Assembly: GCA_019689775.1 (NCBI GenBank)
Contig: JADGGV010000230.1
Span: 1 to 6,688, forward strand
DNA length: 6,688 nt
DNA from: Gemmatimonadota bacterium
GTDB lineage: Bacteria > Gemmatimonadota > Gemmatimonadetes > Longimicrobiales > RSA9
Direction of reading: 5' to 3'
In this document: positions 6,661 to 6,688 of the stretch, one piece after another
How positions within the stretch are numbered: position 1 is the first letter of the stretch
Layout: the number at the start of each line of letters is the position of its first letter
Made by a program: the position numbers and the translations under genes
Notes under the pieces: generated by a model
What the model was told of the DNA's origin: nothing
Databases searched by the model: none
Seen by the model: only the letters and a program-made list of their open reading frames with translations

Positions 6661-6688
6661 AAAAAAAAATGGGGGGGGGGGGGGGGGG
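6659..6688. other. Homopolymer tail at the window edge, probable sequencing or assembly artefact
   Basis: The window ends with 11 A, one T and 18 G. Nothing else in this GC-rich sequence has comparable runs. Poly-A followed by poly-G is what two-colour Illumina chemistry gives when reads run past the end of a fragment, where no signal is called as G. On the minus strand it would encode poly-Pro then poly-Phe inside the transporter's plug domain, which no SusC protein has. I treat the true sequence as ending near 6658. Confidence 0.8.

Overview
The window is GC-rich and carries three genes, all on the minus strand. Read in the direction of transcription, from high to low coordinates, they are: (1) a SusC/RagA-type TonB-dependent outer-membrane transporter, cut off at its N-terminus by the right edge of the window; (2) a SusD/RagB-type lipoprotein that starts 11 bases after the transporter's stop; and (3) a secreted protein that fuses a class C beta-lactamase-like serine hydrolase, two small beta-rich modules and a VanX/DdpX-like D-Ala-D-Ala dipeptidase (peptidase M15D) in one 844-residue chain. 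The strong GC and Arg/Ala bias, the compact SusD (428 residues) and the wording of the SusC plug and C-terminus fit Gemmatimonadota, or a related high-GC didermic lineage, better than classical low-GC Bacteroidota. This assignment is an inference from style, not a database result.

Layout. Bases 1-74 are a GC-rich tail after the hydrolase stop, with one possible terminator stem. Bases 75-2609 encode the fusion hydrolase. Bases 2610-2803 are the only sizeable non-coding gap and hold the most striking non-coding structure here: a long imperfect inverted repeat with 33-nt arms (30 of 33 positions complementary), a second perfect 10-bp inner stem, and arms built from a CTCTTG-like hexamer. Bases 2804-4090 encode SusD and 4102 to about 6660 encode SusC. 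The last ~30 bases are an A-run, one T and an 18-G run; they look like a sequencing or assembly artefact rather than genome sequence.

How the genes may work together. SusC and SusD form the usual outer-membrane pair: the lipoprotein captures a ligand at the cell surface and the TonB-driven barrel imports it. No sugar-active enzyme is adjacent. The neighbour is instead an exported enzyme with two active sites that, by family, act on D-amino-acid peptides, esters or peptidoglycan-type substrates. An attractive but unproven reading is a peptide or muropeptide scavenging locus. The long hairpin between SusD and the hydrolase may terminate, process or differentially stabilise the transcripts. I see no RNA genes, insertion sequences, CRISPR arrays or attachment sites.
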